Assembly (NCBI RefSeq): GCF_003478335.1
Contig: NZ_QUFB01000010.1
Coordinates: forward strand, 11,294 to 75,293
From: Clostridium sp. AM49-4BH
Lineage (GTDB): Bacteria > Bacillota > Clostridia > Lachnospirales > Lachnospiraceae
Direction: 5' to 3'
Length of the DNA: 64,000 nucleotides
How positions within the stretch are numbered: the stretch's first letter is position 1; every line of letters starts with the position of its first letter. Shown here piece after piece: positions 37,808 through 46,570 of this stretch. A program made the position numbers and the translations under genes. Under the pieces are notes generated by a model. That model ran no database searches and was not told the DNA's origin. It worked only from the letters and a program-made list of their open reading frames with translations.

Positions 37808-38626
37808 ATGTATGAAATTTGCGAGCTGATCCGATACGGCGACGATGAACGCCAGTTAGCACTAGAACAATTATTTGCAAAAGCGGGTGTCAAAACATGT
37901 AGTCAGGCAGTATCTGCTTCAAAAAGCACCACAAGCAGATCGTATCTGCATTCTTGTGGACAGTCTTCTTCCCTGCAGACAATACTGCTTCCTGTGCCAT
38001 GTGACGAAAAAACGCTGCAACAGGCATATGAGGAGGCACCTGCAGGTTCTCTGATTTTAGGTGGTAATCTTCCTGCTGCATTTGTAAAATGCTGTCAGGA
38101 ACGCGGTCTGCATATCTATGACTATATGAAATCCTCTGCCGTAGCAATATGGAATGCTGTTGCAACCGCTGAAGGTGCCATCTGCGAAGCAATCCGCCAC
38201 TCTCCCTATAACTTGTATCAGCACACCTGTCTTGTCATGGGTTACGGACGCTGCGGAAAGGTGTTGGCAGATCGTCTGACAAACCTCGGTGCCACAGTGA
38301 TCATCTCTGCCAGATCTTCTGAAAAAACAGCCTGTGCAGAAGTCTCACACTGTCTTAATCTAACCGAGTCAACAGATCTTTCAACCTGCCAATGGTTATT
38401 TAACACTGTGCCTGCTCCCATTGTCGGCAAAAGTCTTATCGACCGACTTCCTGACACTGCCGTGATCATAGATCTTGCCAGTGCACCGGGCGGCTGCGAT
38501 CTCACATATTGCGCTCAAAAAGGATTGGATGCCGCATTATATCCCGGTCTGCCGGCAAAATACGCCCCAAAAAGTTCTGCTGAGATTATTTTTCAGCATT
38601 TAAATGATATATTTGTAATCGGATAG
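37808..38626 (+). CDS. dpaA: Dipicolinate synthase subunit A
   Basis: The 272-residue product resembles DpaA (SpoVFA). It has an N-terminal part with LILGGNLPAAF, the phrase YDYMKSSAVAIWNAVATAEGA near residues 102-122, and a NAD(P)-binding Rossmann fold with VMGYGRCGKVLADRL near 139-153. With DpaB it makes dipicolinic acid from dihydroxytetrahydrodipicolinate for the spore core. It is slightly shorter than the usual 290-300 residues, mostly at the N-terminus. GAGAGG precedes the ATG, and dpaB follows after 13 nt. Confidence 0.92.
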   Translation: MYEICELIRYGDDERQLALEQLFAKAGVKTCSQAVSASKSTTSRSYLHSCGQSSSLQTILLPVPCDEKTLQQAYEEAPAGSLILGGNLPAAFVKCCQERGLHIYDYMKSSAVAIWNAVATAEGAICEAIRHSPYNLYQHTCLVMGYGRCGKVLADRLTNLGATVIISARSSEKTACAEVSHCLNLTESTDLSTCQWLFNTVPAPIVGKSLIDRLPDTAVIIDLASAPGGCDLTYCAQKGLDAALYPGLPAKYAPKSSAEIIFQHLNDIFVIG

Positions 38627-38639
38627 AAAGGAAATAGAC

Positions 38640-39224
38640 ATGAACGAAACAATTTCCATCGGATTTGCTATTACCGGCTCATTTTGCACCTTTGCAAAAA
38701 CATTAACATTATTAAGCGAACTTGTAAAACAAGGCTATGAAGTGCAGCCTATCTTTTCCAATCATACGAGCCATTTAGACAACCGTTTTACTGCAGCTGA
38801 AACCTTTTGTAAAAAAGTAGAACGCATTACCGGAAATACCGGAATATATACAATTCAAGACGCAGAACCAATCGGGCCAAAAGCCCCTTTTGATGCACTG
38901 GTCATCGCCCCATGTACCGGCAACACAATGGCAAAATTAGTGAATGGTATCACAGATACTCCGGTACTGATGGCAGCAAAAGCACATCTTCGCAATGAAA
39001 AACCGCTGGTCATCTCCATTTCCAGCAACGATAATATGGGAATGAATTTCAGGAATCTTGGAATGCTGTACAATGCTAAAAACGTATATTTTGTTCCATT
39101 TGGACAGGATGATCATCATAAAAAGCCTTGCTCCTTAGTAGCTCATGTATCCCTTATCCCCGAAACGATCGAAGCGGCTTTGCATGGCAGACAATTACAG
39201 CCTGTACTCCGATCCCCATTTTGA
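38640..39224 (+). CDS. dpaB: Dipicolinate synthase subunit B
   Basis: The 194-residue flavoprotein-like product starts IGFAITGSFCTFAKTL and has the loop VIAPCTGNTMAKLVNGITDTPVLMAAKAHLR split over its middle third, as in DpaB (SpoVFB). It pairs with DpaA in dipicolinate synthesis. The ribosome site is AAAGGAAA. The pair shows that the organism makes spores. It meets the SleB-like gene tail to tail with three bases between. Confidence 0.94.
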   Translation: MNETISIGFAITGSFCTFAKTLTLLSELVKQGYEVQPIFSNHTSHLDNRFTAAETFCKKVERITGNTGIYTIQDAEPIGPKAPFDALVIAPCTGNTMAKLVNGITDTPVLMAAKAHLRNEKPLVISISSNDNMGMNFRNLGMLYNAKNVYFVPFGQDDHHKKPCSLVAHVSLIPETIEAALHGRQLQPVLRSPF

Positions 39225-39227
39225 GTG

Positions 39228-40043
39228 CTATTTATAAAATTCATGGCATCCATGTCTCTTCACTTTAGTCAGACACCGATCAAACCAAGAAGCATTACCA
39301 CTGTCAGCTAAAGCTCTCTCCATAAAGTACAATGCGCCCTGCGAGGTATCCTGTCCCTGCAGGGCCCTTCTTACTGCTTTTTTTGTTCCGCTTGACACAT
39401 GTACCGAATAATAACTGCCATTGCTGACCGGCGAAAATTGATATCTGCTTCCACTATGTGCAAAGACTACTTCCTTGATCGTGGATGGAAACTGTTTTCC
39501 TAACACACGATTCAAAATGACATTCGCAACAAGTGCTCTCCCCTCTAGATCCTCTCCTCCAGCCTCTGCCTCAACAATACGCTGTAAAATACGTTCAGAC
39601 TCTGTACCGATCACTCTTCCGCATTTTTCTTCAATGGCAAGACGTCGGTTTTTTTCGTCTCTTTTTTGTTTCTGTTTGGCGCGACGGATCCGTGCTCTTC
39701 TAGCACGCTTCCTCTGCTCCTGTTTTCGTTTCTGTCGTTCTTTACGCATCCTCTCCTGCTCTAATTTCTGCTGTCTGATACGCTGCTTTTGCTTTTCTTC
39801 CTGTTTTTTTTGCTGCCACTGATCATGTACTCGTGCAATTGTTTCAGACACATATGCTCCCTCTGCCTGTCCGCCTCTCACATAACTGCTTAGCCCGGCA
39901 AGCTCCATGTCTTCTTCTATTCGATACTGAGCGGTTTGATGTCTGGCATCGACAATATGACCTTGCGGAAGTATCGATTCCATTGCCAACATCGTCGTCA
40001 GCATCCCGATCTGTGCCACCTTCCATCTCATGTCTTTTTTCAT
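39228..40043 (-). CDS. SleB/CwlJ-type cell wall hydrolase with a charged coiled coil
   Basis: The 271-residue product has an N-terminal hydrophobic segment (VAQIGMLTTMLAMESILPQG) that may act as export signal. A strongly charged helical stretch rich in K, R, E and Q (about residues 75-140) follows. The C-terminal Hydrolase_2 domain starts ILQRIVEAEAGGEDLEGRAL, with the catalytic glutamate there, and continues VANVILNRVLGKQFPSTIKEVVF to HGCHEFYK. The family cuts peptidoglycan, including spore cortex during germination. Standing beside dpaAB it may serve sporulation or germination, but vegetative roles are also known. Confidence 0.88.
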   Translation of the reverse strand: MKKDMRWKVAQIGMLTTMLAMESILPQGHIVDARHQTAQYRIEEDMELAGLSSYVRGGQAEGAYVSETIARVHDQWQQKKQEEKQKQRIRQQKLEQERMRKERQKRKQEQRKRARRARIRRAKQKQKRDEKNRRLAIEEKCGRVIGTESERILQRIVEAEAGGEDLEGRALVANVILNRVLGKQFPSTIKEVVFAHSGSRYQFSPVSNGSYYSVHVSSGTKKAVRRALQGQDTSQGALYFMERALADSGNASWFDRCLTKVKRHGCHEFYK

Positions 40044-40073
40044 GCAAATCCTCCAAACAAATCATTGAATAAC

Positions 40074-40129
40074 AACTCAAACTTCCCACACCTCAAATCC
40101 ACCGCACCCACATATTGCTTATTATGTCA
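40074..40129. repeat. Dispersed intergenic motif, copy A
   Basis: A 22-nt block at 40108-40129 (containing CATATTGCTTATTATG) is identical to one at 63735-63756. A second block (AAACTTCCCACACCTCA and neighbours) at 40074-40095 matches 63700-63721 in 21 of 22 positions. The middle 12 nt differ. The first block folds into a small hairpin (ACATA with TATGT). It lies just upstream of the SleB-like gene. Here CTTCCCA also pairs with TGGGAAG at about 40139-40145. Confidence 0.7.
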
Positions 40130-40335
40130 ACGACTATATGGGAAGATTGAGAAATAATTAATAATGTTACAAAACTATTACAGAGTATATGAAATAAATG
40201 GAATTTTATACCTGATACCATTCAACATATCTGGCATTTCCTGTCGAAATATGCTACATTATAGCTAATCCGTACAAAGATATAAAACGTTTTATATTGA
40301 ATATAGCTAAGCATAGAAAGGAGCGTGTGATCTGT
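40130..40335. other. AT-rich intergenic region upstream of the AP2-like gene
   Basis: Together with the copy A motif this fills the 292-nt gap between the SleB-like and AP2-like genes. It holds AT-rich runs and weak -10-like hexamers but no promoter with both elements, no gene and no terminator that I can support. Confidence 0.4.
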
Positions 40336-41133
40336 ATGAAAAAAGGAGTATTTGCTGCTGTAAAAAAGGACGGAAGCGTATACTATCGCGCCTCTATTAC
40401 ATTTCGATGCAAACATATCAGTCTGGGCAGCTTTACCTCAGAATCTGAGGCACACGGTGCGTACCAATCTGCCGATAAGCTGTTATCTGCAACAGTACCG
40501 ATCACACCAGAAGATTATCAGGAAACACAATTTCCTTTGCTCCCTTTTTCAAAATGGATCAGCTTATTGAATTTTAAGAATAATGGGATCTATATTAAAA
40601 CACCGATCTATTTGCGAAAAAAATATTTTCAATATTATTTGAGTTCTGAAGAAACGCTGCTCTTTGATGTTGATGACCTGTTTTTTTATTCCAACCATGC
40701 GATCATGAAACGCGGCGGTCATCTGTTCGTTGCTGAATATGGTATGCAGACCAATATCCGTTCTCGTTATGGCATCCGTGCCTATGCAAGAAAAGATATC
40801 GATTTTACATTTGTAAATGGCAATGAAAATGACTATCGATATTCTAACCTCAATGTATTAAATCCATATCACGGAGTAACGATCGTTCATGATAATGGGC
40901 ATACGGAATATATAGCCAAACTGCATCTGAATGGCAATTATCTGATCGGACGTTTTCCATCCCTGATCGAAGCTGCAATCGCTTATAATAAAGCGGTCGA
41001 TTTTGCCTGTATGCACGGTTGTACTAAACAGTTCCCACAAAACTATATCGATTCCCTCTCTTCCAAAGAGTATCTGGCATATTACAAAAAAATAACGCTG
41101 CCAGATCGTCTGCTTTCCTACAGATTTTCCTGA
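40336..41133 (+). CDS. AP2-domain protein related to HNH homing endonucleases
   Basis: The 265-residue product has an N-terminal AP2-like unit (GVFAAVKKDGSVYYRASITF, then ISLGSFTSESEAHGAY). A middle part follows with FVNGNENDYRYSNLNVLN, which recalls the HNH_3 phrase around DxRxxNL. The C-terminal AP2 domain is YHGVTIVHDNGHTEYIAKL, then GRFPSLIEAAIAYNKAVDF. The paired histidines of an active HNH centre are not evident, so it is more likely a DNA-binding descendant than a nuclease. The start may instead be GTG three codons earlier, nearer AAAGGAG. Function and target unknown. Confidence 0.7.
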   Translation: MKKGVFAAVKKDGSVYYRASITFRCKHISLGSFTSESEAHGAYQSADKLLSATVPITPEDYQETQFPLLPFSKWISLLNFKNNGIYIKTPIYLRKKYFQYYLSSEETLLFDVDDLFFYSNHAIMKRGGHLFVAEYGMQTNIRSRYGIRAYARKDIDFTFVNGNENDYRYSNLNVLNPYHGVTIVHDNGHTEYIAKLHLNGNYLIGRFPSLIEAAIAYNKAVDFACMHGCTKQFPQNYIDSLSSKEYLAYYKKITLPDRLLSYRFS

Positions 41134-41143
41134 CAGCGTCTAA

Positions 41144-41641
41144 TTAAGATCTCTTTTTGTGGTAACGTCTAAGTACAAACCATTCCAGTTTTCTTTTTAA
41201 AACGATCTGTATTTCCTCATGCTTTGCGATCGGATGCACTAAGACGGCATATACGCCGGCACGTTTTGCTCCCCAGATGTCTGTAAATATCTGATCTCCT
41301 ACAAACATGGTATTGGAAGCAGTGGTACCCATATGCTCCATCCCCTGCACATATCCTTTGGCAGAAGGCTTATCTGCTTTATATACATACTTCGCACCTA
41401 ACGTATCTGCTAAAGGTTTCACTCGCGGCTCTTTGTTATTTGAAATAATGCAAACCTCAAATCCAATCTTACGAAGCTTTTCAAAGAGCGCAATTGCTTC
41501 GATCGTCACCGGCTGATCATGTTCCACCAGTGTATTATCGACATCGAATAAAATACCACGAAATCCCTTTTGATAATAGCTCTCATAGGGAATCTCATAA
41601 GATGAACGGTATTCTTCATCCGGATATAAATTCTGAAACAT
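41144..41641 (-). CDS. YqeG family HAD-type phosphatase
   Basis: The 165-residue product has HAD motif I in ILFDVDNTLVEHD (about residues 31-43), motif II in CIISNN, the lysine in KPSAKGY, and motif IV in VGDQIFTDIWGA. YqeG proteins are small HAD phosphatases related to phosphatidylglycerophosphatase; the true substrate here is unknown. It ends the rib operon, 32 nt after ribH. Confidence 0.9.
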   Translation of the reverse strand: MFQNLYPDEEYRSSYEIPYESYYQKGFRGILFDVDNTLVEHDQPVTIEAIALFEKLRKIGFEVCIISNNKEPRVKPLADTLGAKYVYKADKPSAKGYVQGMEHMGTTASNTMFVGDQIFTDIWGAKRAGVYAVLVHPIAKHEEIQIVLKRKLEWFVLRRYHKKRS

Positions 41642-41673
41642 CGCTAATCGGCCTATTTAAGGGCCACTCCTTT

Positions 41674-42135
41674 CTAAAGCTGTCTTGTAAGGTTGATCAT
41701 TTCGATCGCACCAAGCGCACAGTCATATCCTTTGTTACCCGCTTTAGTACCGGCACGCTCAATCGCCTGCTCAATATTATCTGTCGTTACAACACCAAAC
41801 ATAACCGGAATCTGCGCCTCTAAGCTGACTGCTGCAATTCCTTTCGATACTTCAGCACAAACATAATCATAATGACTGGTTGCGCCACGTATAACTGCAC
41901 CAAGACAGATTACTGCATCATATTTGCCGGACAATGCCATTTTCTTTGCAACTAACGGAATTTCAAATGCTCCAGGTACCCACGCAAGAGTAATATCATC
42001 GTCATTGACACCATGTCGAACCAAGCCATCCCTTGCACCACTGATCAATTTTGACACGATAAATTCATTGAAACGAGCTCCTACAATACCAATTTTTAAT
42101 CCTTCTGCTACTACTTTTCCTTCTACTGTTTTCAT
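41674..42135 (-). CDS. ribH: 6,7-dimethyl-8-ribityllumazine synthase
   Basis: The 153-residue product has [18 protein letters not shown] at the N-terminus, the substrate loop [33 protein letters not shown], and the phosphate loop [24 protein letters not shown] split over two segments. It makes the penultimate riboflavin precursor and usually forms 60-subunit shells. It is the fourth gene of the FMN-riboswitch operon. Confidence 0.96.
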   Translation of the reverse strand: MKTVEGKVVAEGLKIGIVGARFNEFIVSKLISGARDGLVRHGVNDDDITLAWVPGAFEIPLVAKKMALSGKYDAVICLGAVIRGATSHYDYVCAEVSKGIAAVSLEAQIPVMFGVVTTDNIEQAIERAGTKAGNKGYDCALGAIEMINLTRQL

Positions 42136-42162
42136 GCTTATACCTTACCTTTCTTCCATTAT

Positions 42163-43371
42163 TTATTTAAGATGCAGCAAATGCCCCATCTTTTCTTTCT
42201 TTGTCTGTAAATAGAACCGATCGTATTCTCCCGGTTCCATTTCAATCGGAACACGTTCTACGATCTCTAACTGATAACCTGCCAAACCATATACTTTAGC
42301 CGGGTTATTCGTGAGAAGACGCAGCTCATGGATTCCCAGATCCACCAAAATCTGTGTTCCTATCGTATAATCCCTGGCGTCCTCCGGGAAGCCCAGTTCC
42401 AAATTGGCCTCGACCGTATCTCTTCCATGATCCTGCAATTCATAGGCACGGATCTTATTAATAAGACCAATACCTCGTCCCTCCTGACGCATATATAGCA
42501 AAACGCCTCGTCCCTCTTTGGCGATCATCTTCATCGCTGCGTCATATTGCTGGCCGCAATCACAACGTGCAGATCCCAGTGCATCACCGGTCAGGCACTC
42601 CGAATGCACTCGACATAACACCGGTTTCCCATCAGTAATATCTCCCTTTACCAACGCAACATGATGCTCACCATTCAATTTATTGACATATCCATATATC
42701 GTAAAATCACCATATCGGGTCGGCATTTTTGCCTTTGCCACACACTCTACCAATACTTCATGTTCCTTACGGTACTGCACCAGATCTGCAATTCGACCAA
42801 ACTTCAATGAATGTTTCTTTGCAAATTCGACCAGATCCGGCGTACGTGCCATCGTGCCATCCTCTTTCATAATCTCGCAACACAGACCAACCGGCTGCAA
42901 TCCTGCAATACGCATCAGATCAACGGTTGCCTCCGTATGCCCGTTACGCTCTAAAACGCCGCCTTTTTTGGCTTGCAGCGGGAACATATGTCCCGGCATA
43001 CGAAAATCGCCCGGTTTTGCATCCGGATCTACCGTTTTCATCGCCGTAATAGAACGTTCATAGGCAGAAATGCCCGTTGTCGTATCTTTATGGTCAATAG
43101 ACACCGTAAATGCCGTACAATGATTATCCGTATTGACCTCACACATCTGTCGCAGGCCAAGTTTCTTCGTGTAACTCTCATCCATTGGCATACAGATCAA
43201 GCCTTTAGCATAGCTTGCCATAAAATTCACATTTTCTAAGGTGGCATGCTCTGCTGCGCAGATCACATCCCCCTCGTTCTCGCGATCTTCATCATCGATC
43301 ATAACGACGATCTTACCATCGCGCAGATCTTCCAAAATCTCATCAATCGTATTAAACTGAAACTCACTCAT
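42163..43371 (-). CDS. ribBA: 3,4-dihydroxy-2-butanone 4-phosphate synthase / GTP cyclohydrolase II
   Basis: The 402-residue bifunctional enzyme has the RibB domain first ([10 protein letters not shown] near residue 25, then [11 protein letters not shown]). The RibA domain, from about residue 205, has zinc cysteines in [18 protein letters not shown] and [10 protein letters not shown]. It makes both starting units of riboflavin, from ribulose 5-phosphate and GTP. The ATG at 43371 is preferred to a GTG nine bases upstream. Confidence 0.96.
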   Translation of the reverse strand: MSEFQFNTIDEILEDLRDGKIVVMIDDEDRENEGDVICAAEHATLENVNFMASYAKGLICMPMDESYTKKLGLRQMCEVNTDNHCTAFTVSIDHKDTTTGISAYERSITAMKTVDPDAKPGDFRMPGHMFPLQAKKGGVLERNGHTEATVDLMRIAGLQPVGLCCEIMKEDGTMARTPDLVEFAKKHSLKFGRIADLVQYRKEHEVLVECVAKAKMPTRYGDFTIYGYVNKLNGEHHVALVKGDITDGKPVLCRVHSECLTGDALGSARCDCGQQYDAAMKMIAKEGRGVLLYMRQEGRGIGLINKIRAYELQDHGRDTVEANLELGFPEDARDYTIGTQILVDLGIHELRLLTNNPAKVYGLAGYQLEIVERVPIEMEPGEYDRFYLQTKKEKMGHLLHLK

Positions 43372-43401
43372 TGTTTGCACCTAACCTTTCTGTCAATTAT
43401 A

Positions 43402-44055
43402 TCACGCAAATCCATGTTCTGCCAAAAATGCCAGATCCACACTTTGACATGACGTTTCTGCCGGCTTCTCAAATGTCAGAAAACGTTCCACGTATTTGCC
43501 TACAATATCATTTTCCAAATTAACCGGATCTCCCACTTTTTTTGAAAGTAATGTTGTCTCCTCTCCGGTATGTGGTATTAACGAGACCGAAAAACTACTA
43601 TCTGTCACTTTCGCAACCGTCAAACTGATCCCATCAATAGCAATAGACCCCTTCTCGACAATATAACGCAACAGCTGTGGCGGTGTTTCCACTTCGACCC
43701 ACACAGCATTGTCTTCTCGTTGCATTGATACGATCTCTCCGGTCCCATCAATATGACCGGACACAATGTGTCCGCCAAATCTGCCATCGGCCGCCATTGC
43801 GCGTTCCAGATTGACCGCAGCACCTTTTCCCAACACCCCGAGAGAACTTCTGCGCAAAGTTTCTGCCATAACATCTGCTGTAAAACTACGTTCCTGCATT
43901 CCTGTCACAGTCAAACAGATCCCGTTAACTGCAATGCTGTCTCCGATCTTAGTCCCCTCCAATACTTTGGAGGCTTGGATCGACAACACCGCAGATGCAC
44001 TTCCTTTACGAATTGCTGCGATCTGACCGATTTCTTCTACTATTCCGGTGAACAT
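43402..44055 (-). CDS. ribE: Riboflavin synthase alpha chain
   Basis: The 217-residue product consists of two lumazine-binding repeats, the first starting MFTGIVEEIGQI with KIGDSIAVNGICLTV, the second with GGHIVSGHIDGTGEI and KGSIAIDGISLTVA. It turns two lumazine molecules into riboflavin. Its start overlaps the end of ribD by 16 bases. Confidence 0.96.
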   Translation of the reverse strand: MFTGIVEEIGQIAAIRKGSASAVLSIQASKVLEGTKIGDSIAVNGICLTVTGMQERSFTADVMAETLRRSSLGVLGKGAAVNLERAMAADGRFGGHIVSGHIDGTGEIVSMQREDNAVWVEVETPPQLLRYIVEKGSIAIDGISLTVAKVTDSSFSVSLIPHTGEETTLLSKKVGDPVNLENDIVGKYVERFLTFEKPAETSCQSVDLAFLAEHGFA

Positions 44056-45176
44056 ATTTTCCGTTCCCCCTTGTCTTTCTCATATTCAATCAAGATATCT
44101 TCGCCAAGTTCTGTCACATGACTACGCTTAAATTGCCAAGCCTGTGCCGGGGACTGCACGCCTTCACCGCGTACCGGTGTGTATCTGCCACTGCCCCCAA
44201 AGATTTTAGGCGCCATATAAACAAGTACATGATCCACAATGCCCGCCTGCAAAGCACCGGCATGTAAGGTACTTCCACCCTCGATCAACAGACCGTCTAT
44301 TCCCCGTTCACCAAGCTCCTTGCATAATGCGTTCAGATCTATTCCTTCCATGTTCTCTCCATCAGCCTGTGGCACAACGATCAATTCTGCCCCTTTCTCT
44401 CGAAGTTTTGTCGCCTTTTCGCTTTCCATACACTCAGAAAGTGTTGCGATCCAAACCGGTGCTTCATCGATCGTCTGAAGAAGATTACAATCAAGGTGTG
44501 TTCTCAAATAGCTGTCGCATACGATGCGTACCGGATTCCTGCCACCCGGCATACGGCAGGTAAGCTTGGGATCATCCTGCAGCACAGTCTGTACACCAAC
44601 CATAATACCGGAAAGAGCATTTCTAACCTTTGCCACATGTGCCCTCGCCATTTCTCCGGTAACCCATTTACTTTCTCCACTATCACAGGCGATTTTCCCA
44701 TCCATTGTCATGGCATACTTCATGACGACATATGGTGTCTTACTCGTAATATAGTGAAAAAATACAGGGTTTAAGGCATCACATTCCTCTTTTAGCACGT
44801 GAGTCTCTACCTCTATACCTGCTTCTCTGAGTATCCGAATCCCCTTGCCTGCCACTAATGCATTCGGATCATCTGAACCGACATAGACCTTACGGATACC
44901 ATGTTCAATGATCGCCTGTGTACACGGCGGCTGCTTTCCCTGATGACAGCAAGGTTCCAACGTCACATACATTTCTGCACCAATAGCTTCTGCAGGATCC
45001 TTAAGCTTAGAAAAAGCACTTCGCTCCGCATGCAGATCGCCATACCGTGCATGATACCCTTCCGCAATGATATGGTCATCCTTCACGATAACAGCGCCCA
45101 CCAGCGGATTGGGATTCACTCTCCCAAGTCCACGTTTAGCTAACTCGATCGCACGACGCATATATTCCTGTCTCAT
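44040..45176 (-). CDS. ribD: Riboflavin biosynthesis deaminase/reductase
   Basis: The 378-residue bifunctional enzyme has the zinc deaminase domain first, with HAERSAF near residue 49 and EPCCHQGKQPPCTQAI near 72-87. The reductase domain follows from about residue 145, with KYAMTMDGKIA, SGIMVGVQTVL and LIEGGSTLHAGAL. It carries out steps two and three of riboflavin synthesis. It is first in the ribD-ribE-ribBA-ribH-yqeG operon, behind an FMN riboswitch and terminator. Confidence 0.96.
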   Translation of the reverse strand: MRQEYMRRAIELAKRGLGRVNPNPLVGAVIVKDDHIIAEGYHARYGDLHAERSAFSKLKDPAEAIGAEMYVTLEPCCHQGKQPPCTQAIIEHGIRKVYVGSDDPNALVAGKGIRILREAGIEVETHVLKEECDALNPVFFHYITSKTPYVVMKYAMTMDGKIACDSGESKWVTGEMARAHVAKVRNALSGIMVGVQTVLQDDPKLTCRMPGGRNPVRIVCDSYLRTHLDCNLLQTIDEAPVWIATLSECMESEKATKLREKGAELIVVPQADGENMEGIDLNALCKELGERGIDGLLIEGGSTLHAGALQAGIVDHVLVYMAPKIFGGSGRYTPVRGEGVQSPAQAWQFKRSHVTELGEDILIEYEKDKGERKICSPE

Positions 45177-45206
45177 AGTCGTCCCTCATTTCCTTTCATC
45201 CTATAA

Positions 45207-45240
45207 TAAAAAAGTCCCAGTATATGTTACCAGGACTTTT
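45207..45240 (-). terminator. Terminator of the FMN riboswitch expression platform
   Basis: AAAAGTCC and GGACTTTT pair around a short loop, followed by T residues on the minus strand, 30 nt before ribD. Placed between the riboswitch and ribD, it should form when FMN is bound and stop transcription. Confidence 0.8.
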
Positions 45241-45264
45241 ATAACGCATCAATGATATCTCATG

Positions 45265-45394
45265 TCTTCTCTCATCCAGACTATACTGTCGGCTTTGGAT
45301 TCTCACCAAATCATGCTTGCGCCTTAGCGCAGGCTCGCGGGCTTACTGCTGTCACAGAATACCGCCGGTAGGGAATTGCACCCCGCCCCGAAAA
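45265..45394 (-). promoter_or_regulatory. FMN riboswitch (RFN element)
   Basis: On the minus strand the conserved parts appear in order: GGGGCGGGGTGCAATTCCC, TACCGGCGGT, AGCCCGCGAGC, a variable stem, then GATTTGGTGAGAATCC, GCCGACAGT and AGTCTGGATGAGAGAAGA. This is the full RFN core. It should switch off the rib operon when FMN is plentiful. Confidence 0.96.
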
Positions 45395-45431
45395 CAAATT
45401 CATTATAGTAGTTCTTTCTATTCTTGTCAAC

Positions 45432-46061
45432 CTAGGATTCTCTATCTTCCATCTTCTGTCTGCTATATACACAGCCACAAAAATTCTGTCGATACAGATC
45501 ATATTCTTTACTCAGACGGATCGACTCTAAATAACCGCCCTTTTTCTTAAAATCAGACAGCAGATAACGGACACCATATTCCTCCTGCAGACGCAGACCG
45601 ATCTCATTCAGCTTCTGTGCATTCTTATGCGGACTGACCGATAACGTCGTCGTGAAATAATCATATCCTCCCTGTGCGGCTGCAATTGCCGCCTCTCGCT
45701 GTCTTAATTCATAACAGCGAAAGCAGCGCTCTCCGCCCTCCGGTATATCTTCCATCCCTTTCGCCATCTCAAAAAAACGCTCCGGATCGTATACCCCCTC
45801 TTCAAAACAGATCGGATAACGTACCGGCAGCTCGCGTATCAGACGCATTTGCTCCTGCACGCGTTTTTGATATTCTTCTTTCGGTGAAATGTTCGGATTA
45901 TAATAGTACAGCGTAATGCGGAAATAAGATGCCAGATATGACAGCACGTAGCTGCTGCACGGTGCGCAGCAACTATGCAATAGCAGTGTCGGAACCTCTC
46001 CTTTTGCCGTAATCTCCGCTAAAATCTGATCCAATTCACGTTGATAATTTATTTTATTCAT
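45432..46061 (-). CDS. queH: Epoxyqueuosine reductase QueH
   Basis: The 209-residue product belongs to the QueH (DUF208) family. Cluster or metal cysteines lie in LLLHSCCAPCSSYVL near residues 26-40, GERCFRCYELR, and QNFCGCVYS near the C-terminus. The phrase TTTLSVSPHKNAQKLNEIG is typical. It performs the last step of queuosine synthesis in tRNA where QueG is absent. It lies between cvpA and the rib riboswitch on the same strand. Confidence 0.93.
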   Translation of the reverse strand: MNKINYQRELDQILAEITAKGEVPTLLLHSCCAPCSSYVLSYLASYFRITLYYYNPNISPKEEYQKRVQEQMRLIRELPVRYPICFEEGVYDPERFFEMAKGMEDIPEGGERCFRCYELRQREAAIAAAQGGYDYFTTTLSVSPHKNAQKLNEIGLRLQEEYGVRYLLSDFKKKGGYLESIRLSKEYDLYRQNFCGCVYSRQKMEDRES

Positions 46062-46079
46062 TACACTTTACCGCTCCCG

Positions 46080-46538
46080 TCATCTCTTCAAAAAGCCTTT
46101 AATGAACATTGTCTTTTGAACTGCCTCTTTCGTCCAACCCATTCCATCCAATGTACTCTGCGGAACGATATCAAAAAAGAGATTGATCACAAAATATAGC
46201 ACAATGAACGCTACAACAAATCCAACCACTGCTCCGCCAAATTTATCCAGGGTTCCGACAACCGGAAGTTTATCTACAAGCCGAAGCACCTGCACCAAAT
46301 AACGACAAATAATAGACAACACAATAAATGCCACTACAAAAACAATCTCTCTGCCTAATCCGACATAGGATGCCAACACTGCAGCGATCACGTAGGAGCC
46401 GATCACAGCCACGATCTGTCCCAGTTTCACAACAAGCCCGGTTGCTAAACCGCTAAGTACTGCAACGAGCAAAATGATGGCAGTCAATATGTCCAGCCCT
46501 GATAATAAACTATGTAATATCAATATTTTTTCCGACAT
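46080..46538 (-). CDS. CvpA family membrane protein
   Basis: The 152-residue product has four membrane segments (for example LTAIILLVAVLSGLATGLVV and AVVGFVVAFIVLYFVINLFF) and the KLPVVGTLDKFGGAVVG loop of the CvpA family. Members affect colicin V export or envelope homeostasis; the molecular role is not settled. It follows dapB after 32 nt. Confidence 0.82.
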   Translation of the reverse strand: MSEKILILHSLLSGLDILTAIILLVAVLSGLATGLVVKLGQIVAVIGSYVIAAVLASYVGLGREIVFVVAFIVLSIICRYLVQVLRLVDKLPVVGTLDKFGGAVVGFVVAFIVLYFVINLFFDIVPQSTLDGMGWTKEAVQKTMFIKGFLKR

Positions 46539-46570
46539 AGAACTCCTCCTATCATTGCCTGTCTACATAA

